A stretch of DNA of 10,927 nucleotides from the NCBI GenBank assembly GCA_030600865.1, contig JAUVUS010000037.1, positions 1 through 10,927 on the forward strand. Direction: 5' to 3'. Origin of the DNA: Bacteroidales bacterium. GTDB lineage: Bacteria > Bacteroidota > Bacteroidia > Bacteroidales > UBA12077. Made by a program: the position numbers and the translations under genes. The notes below the pieces were generated by a model. The model made no database searches. It had not been told where the DNA came from and saw only the letters and a program-made list of their open reading frames with translations. Each line of letters opens with the position of its first letter. The first letter of the stretch is position 1. Of this stretch, positions 8,467 to 10,927 are shown one piece after another.

Positions 8467-8583
8467 CTTTCATTATTAATCATAGGGCGTTGCCCATTGC
8501 TAGTACACATCGCCCTTTCAGGACTAAAACCCTTAACTTATTGACATTGGCCAGCCGGTAAGCTGGTTAGGCATTTATAATTT

Positions 8584-9675
8584 TTATTCTTTTGATCTTT
8601 TAGTACTTGCTCCGTTAGGTCCAATACCAGCCTCATAACTTCCTAATTCTGTTCCACTTGCATCGTATCTCCATAAGGTACCATTAGCAGTAAAAGAAGG
8701 AGCTTCTAACGCAAAAATATTCCCTGTTTCAGAGTTAATATTAAATCCGTAAAAATACTTGTCAAGTAAAGAAGTTGTAGGAGCTGAGGTAGCTGTTATA
8801 TCCATTTTGTATATACCTTGATATCCAAAACCTCCTCCGTAAAATAGGTTGTTTCCGTTTATGCCGGATTCTAAGCAAGTAGGATGTTGGTTATCACTAA
8901 TTGTAATTGTTTGAGCTACTTCGTTTGTTGTTGGATCTATCCGAATAAGTTTTGAAGCTGTTTCAGATATAACTGACCAATCAGAATAATCATATTCAAT
9001 ATAACCATAACATAAAACCCAAAGATCACCATTAGCATCAACAGCAAAATCTCTTGGACTGTCGCCATCTAAAGTAATGGTTTTAACTACTTCATCGGTT
9101 GAAGGATCAATTACACTGATTGTATTGTCGTTTGTAAGTCCTCCACTATTAGCAATATAAACATAGTTGTTAAGGTAAATTAAATGTTCCGGGCCTGCTC
9201 CAACCGAAATAGTTTTTGTTACAGCTAAAGCATCAAGATCAATAACTTTAACAACACCATCTTCGCCCCATTGTGTAACATAGCCTTTGTTTTTATTAAT
9301 ACCGACAAAATAACGAGGTGAAGTTAAATCAGTAATTACACCGTGCTCAATAAAATCATGACTTTGAAAAATTTCTATTTTATTTGATATATTAACTACT
9401 ATGTATGCTTTATCATTATATACTGTGAGTGATTGAACTACATCACCAAGAGATCTGTTATTTATTGACTTAAAAATTTCGTTTGTTAAGGTATCGCCGT
9501 TATACGCGTAAAAACTAACAGAACCGTTTCCTGCACCGTACGCACCTTCATTTGTTATGAATACTCCGTCAGAAAATATTCCTGAAATTGAATCGTCATC
9601 ATCATCACAAGCTGTAACAAAAATTGCTAATGACAGAAATAAAAATAACCATTGCTTTAGATTTAACTTTTTCAT
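8584..9675 (-). CDS. YncE/DUF5074-like beta-propeller surface lipoprotein (possible BtuG-type)
   Basis: This 363-residue protein begins with a lipoprotein signal peptide (residues 1-22, lipobox VTAC, lipidated Cys23). Five Asp residues follow the Cys directly, resembling the acidic export signal that sends Bacteroidota lipoproteins to the cell surface. The mature part starts GVFITNEGAYGAGNGSVSFY (37-56), typical of the DUF5074 group, and has propeller-blade repeats with xVIDxxTxxVxxTIxxxxxP patterns at about 143-177, 184-224 and 241-282. The gene follows a TonB-dependent receptor gene by 16 bp, so the two are probably co-transcribed and act together in substrate capture. In gut Bacteroides such a propeller next to a BtuB-type receptor is BtuG, which binds vitamin B12 at the surface. 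Here the ligand is inferred only from this architecture; a different small ligand, or a structural role, is possible. Confidence 0.82.
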   Translation of the reverse strand: MKKLNLKQWLFLFLSLAIFVTACDDDDDSISGIFSDGVFITNEGAYGAGNGSVSFYAYNGDTLTNEIFKSINNRSLGDVVQSLTVYNDKAYIVVNISNKIEIFQSHDFIEHGVITDLTSPRYFVGINKNKGYVTQWGEDGVVKVIDLDALAVTKTISVGAGPEHLIYLNNYVYIANSGGLTNDNTISVIDPSTDEVVKTITLDGDSPRDFAVDANGDLWVLCYGYIEYDYSDWSVISETASKLIRIDPTTNEVAQTITISDNQHPTCLESGINGNNLFYGGGFGYQGIYKMDITATSAPTTSLLDKYFYGFNINSETGNIFALEAPSFTANGTLWRYDASGTELGSYEAGIGPNGASTKRSKE

Positions 9676-9691
9676 TTTTTAAAATTTTAGA

Positions 9692-10927
9692 TTAATTTAA
9701 TTGTTTGTTAAAATTATACGATAAGCTTATTGAATAATATCTTAACGGCATAGCATAAAATGCCATAACCTCATATGTTTCGTTCCAAATATTATTAATT
9801 TTAAAGTTGATGTTTAGATCAGAAGCTTTTAATTTAAAAACTCCACCTATGGCTAAATCAGCTACCTGGTATGGATTAACTGAACCGGAATTATCTTTTG
9901 TAATATATCTTCGACCTACATAACTGTGAATATATCTAAGATGTAACCATTTATACGATGCTTTAAGTCCTATATTACTTTTATGTTCAGGAATATACAT
10001 TAGTTGTTTCCCAATACTGCTTTCTTCGGCGTTTTCAGACTTTTCATAAGTTGATTTAGTATAGGTATATAAAAAATTTGTTGACAGCTTAAAATCTGAA
10101 ATCTTATAAATATAATTTAGACTTGTTTCAATCCCTCTCGCCCATAGTTTTTCCACATTTTCAGCAGACCAATAACTACTTGATGTTGGCAACCAGATTA
10201 TATGATTATTTAAATTAATATTAAATGCTGATATTTCAATATTCAAAAGATTCCGTGAAAAAGAATGATTCAAATTTATTCCCAAATCTTCACTCCAGCC
10301 ATTTTCTGATTTTAAATCAGGATTTCCGCCCGGAGCCCAATACAAATCGTTAAGAGCAGGGAGATTGTAATTTTTAGAGATATTGGTATTCAGATTAATA
10401 AATTTATTTACATGATAACGTGAACTTAACGAAAAAGTAAAAGGTGTAAATTCGTTATCAACAAGTTCTTCTCGAAAACTTAGTACAGTTGCAAAAGTTT
10501 TTGGATCATTAAAGTATTTAAAAGAAGAGTAAATTGCTGTTCGGTTTCTGAATTGATCAGTACCGTAATTTGTAGTGTTCACTTCTTCGTATGTGTTGTT
10601 TAGTCCAATATTTAAAAGAAAATTATTTTTTATAGAGATTTTATTTTCAATTTCACCAATCAATGAATTGTTTTTCATTTTGGAAACTAAATCAATTAAA
10701 GAATCTTTATAGATTAATGATTCGTAATTGTAATATAATCTCGAGTACCATGATGATATTTCTCCGTTTCTATTCCATGTTGCAGAGAATCGTAAAAGTT
10801 CGGAATTTTCATTTGCAGCACTAATGCTGCTGGTCATCATTGCAGGAATTTCGCGATAATAATCCTGAGCCCATATATTAGTTGTTAAACTCTGATTGCT
10901 GTTAATTTTAATTAAATTAGACTGTAG
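9692..10927 (-). CDS. TonB-dependent outer-membrane receptor, C-terminal part (BtuB-like candidate)
   Basis: The frame is open to the right edge, so the 411 residues here are the C-terminal part of a longer protein; the ATG at 10838-10840 is internal, because the coding frame continues upstream through residues such as NIWAQDYYREIPAMM. The sequence is the second half of a 22-strand barrel: alternating aromatic and polar strands, the receptor hallmark LPALNDLYWAPGGNPDLKSE (about 10303-10362), and a last strand RYYSISLSYNFN close to the C-terminus. Such receptors import ligands across the outer membrane using energy from TonB-ExbB-ExbD. The plug domain, TonB box and promoter, including any riboswitch, lie outside the window. 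The short gap to the beta-propeller lipoprotein gene suggests one operon. A cobalamin or related corrinoid substrate is suggested by that pairing, not shown. Confidence 0.88.
   Translation of the reverse strand, partial: LQSNLIKINSNQSLTTNIWAQDYYREIPAMMTSSISAANENSELLRFSATWNRNGEISSWYSRLYYNYESLIYKDSLIDLVSKMKNNSLIGEIENKISIKNNFLLNIGLNNTYEEVNTTNYGTDQFRNRTAIYSSFKYFNDPKTFATVLSFREELVDNEFTPFTFSLSSRYHVNKFINLNTNISKNYNLPALNDLYWAPGGNPDLKSENGWSEDLGINLNHSFSRNLLNIEISAFNINLNNHIIWLPTSSSYWSAENVEKLWARGIETSLNYIYKISDFKLSTNFLYTYTKSTYEKSENAEESSIGKQLMYIPEHKSNIGLKASYKWLHLRYIHSYVGRRYITKDNSGSVNPYQVADLAIGGVFKLKASDLNINFKINNIWNETYEVMAFYAMPLRYYSISLSYNFNKQLN

Larger units (their letters stand above)
8322..8566. repeat. REP/MITE-like structured element with 22-bp inverted terminal repeats
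   Basis: Two perfect 22-bp inverted arms (8329-8350 and 8531-8552; core CCAATGTCAATAAGTTAAGG) enclose about 180 bp packed with hairpins: AAGGCT-GAA-AGCCTT (8347-8361), a 20-bp palindrome (8373-8392), GCCCT-GAA-AGGGC (8416-8428), ATGT-AAAA-ACAT (8432-8443), GTCCT-TTC-AGGAC (8447-8459) and GGGC-GTT-GCCC (8485-8495). A 9-bp direct copy of GCCAGCCGG lies at each end (8322-8330, 8550-8558), and the right copy starts a further hairpin, CCAGC/GCTGG (8551-8566). There is no transposase or other reading frame inside. It is richer in G+C than its surroundings and sits between the 3' ends of convergent genes, a common site for REP-type elements. A non-autonomous mobile element is the best guess; a structured non-coding RNA is an alternative. 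Copy number cannot be seen from one window. Confidence 0.8.

Noticed and set aside
8322..8566. CRISPR array
   Set aside because: The repeated units are inverted, unevenly spaced and not separated by unique spacers of constant length; no cas gene is present.
8322..8566. tRNA-like or riboswitch assignment for the structured element
   Set aside because: No tRNA signatures are visible, and the element lies downstream of both flanking convergent genes, where a riboswitch would have nothing to control.
9692..10840. ATG at 10838-10840 as the true start of the TonB-dependent receptor
   Set aside because: The reading frame continues without a stop to the window edge with receptor-like sequence, and a complete receptor needs a signal peptide and plug domain upstream.

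Overview
The window looks like a chromosomal segment of an AT-rich member of the Bacteroidota. The signs are two lipoprotein signal peptides, one followed by an Asp run typical of surface export in this phylum; a TonB-dependent receptor paired with a beta-propeller lipoprotein; a TTTG / TAnnTTTG promoter-like pair upstream of pbpC; and no clear Shine-Dalgarno sequences. The genus cannot be told from the sequence alone.

Layout. (1) The left edge (1-112, +) is the last 36 codons of an M3-family metallopeptidase. It converges on the next gene across a strong bidirectional hairpin terminator (131-176). (2) 183-5600 (-) encodes an 1805-residue alpha-2-macroglobulin-like lipoprotein with an intact CVEQ thioester motif. 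(3) A 224-bp divergent intergenic region carries a candidate Bacteroidota promoter for the next gene. (4) 5825-8158 (+) encodes penicillin-binding protein 1C, with complete glycosyltransferase and transpeptidase motifs. (5) 8159-8583 has no gene. Its right half is a compact, highly structured element of about 245 bp: 22-bp perfect inverted repeats enclose a 20-bp palindrome and several hairpins built on a CTGAAAG core. It looks like a REP/MITE-type dispersed repeat. (6) 8584-9675 (-) encodes a YncE/DUF5074-like beta-propeller surface lipoprotein. (7) 9692-10927 (-) encodes the C-terminal part of a TonB-dependent receptor, 16 bp upstream of the lipoprotein gene and cut by the window edge.

Two functional modules stand out. 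The alpha-2-macroglobulin/PbpC pair is the known bacterial envelope-defence association (yfhM-pbpC in Escherichia coli), here arranged divergently instead of in tandem: one partner is expected to trap proteases, the other to rebuild peptidoglycan. The receptor/beta-propeller pair resembles the BtuB-BtuG cobalamin-capture arrangement of gut Bacteroides, but the ligand is inferred from architecture only. I found no CRISPR array, tRNA, rRNA, transposase gene or clearly undescribed multi-gene system. The least explained item is the structured repeat at 8322-8566.
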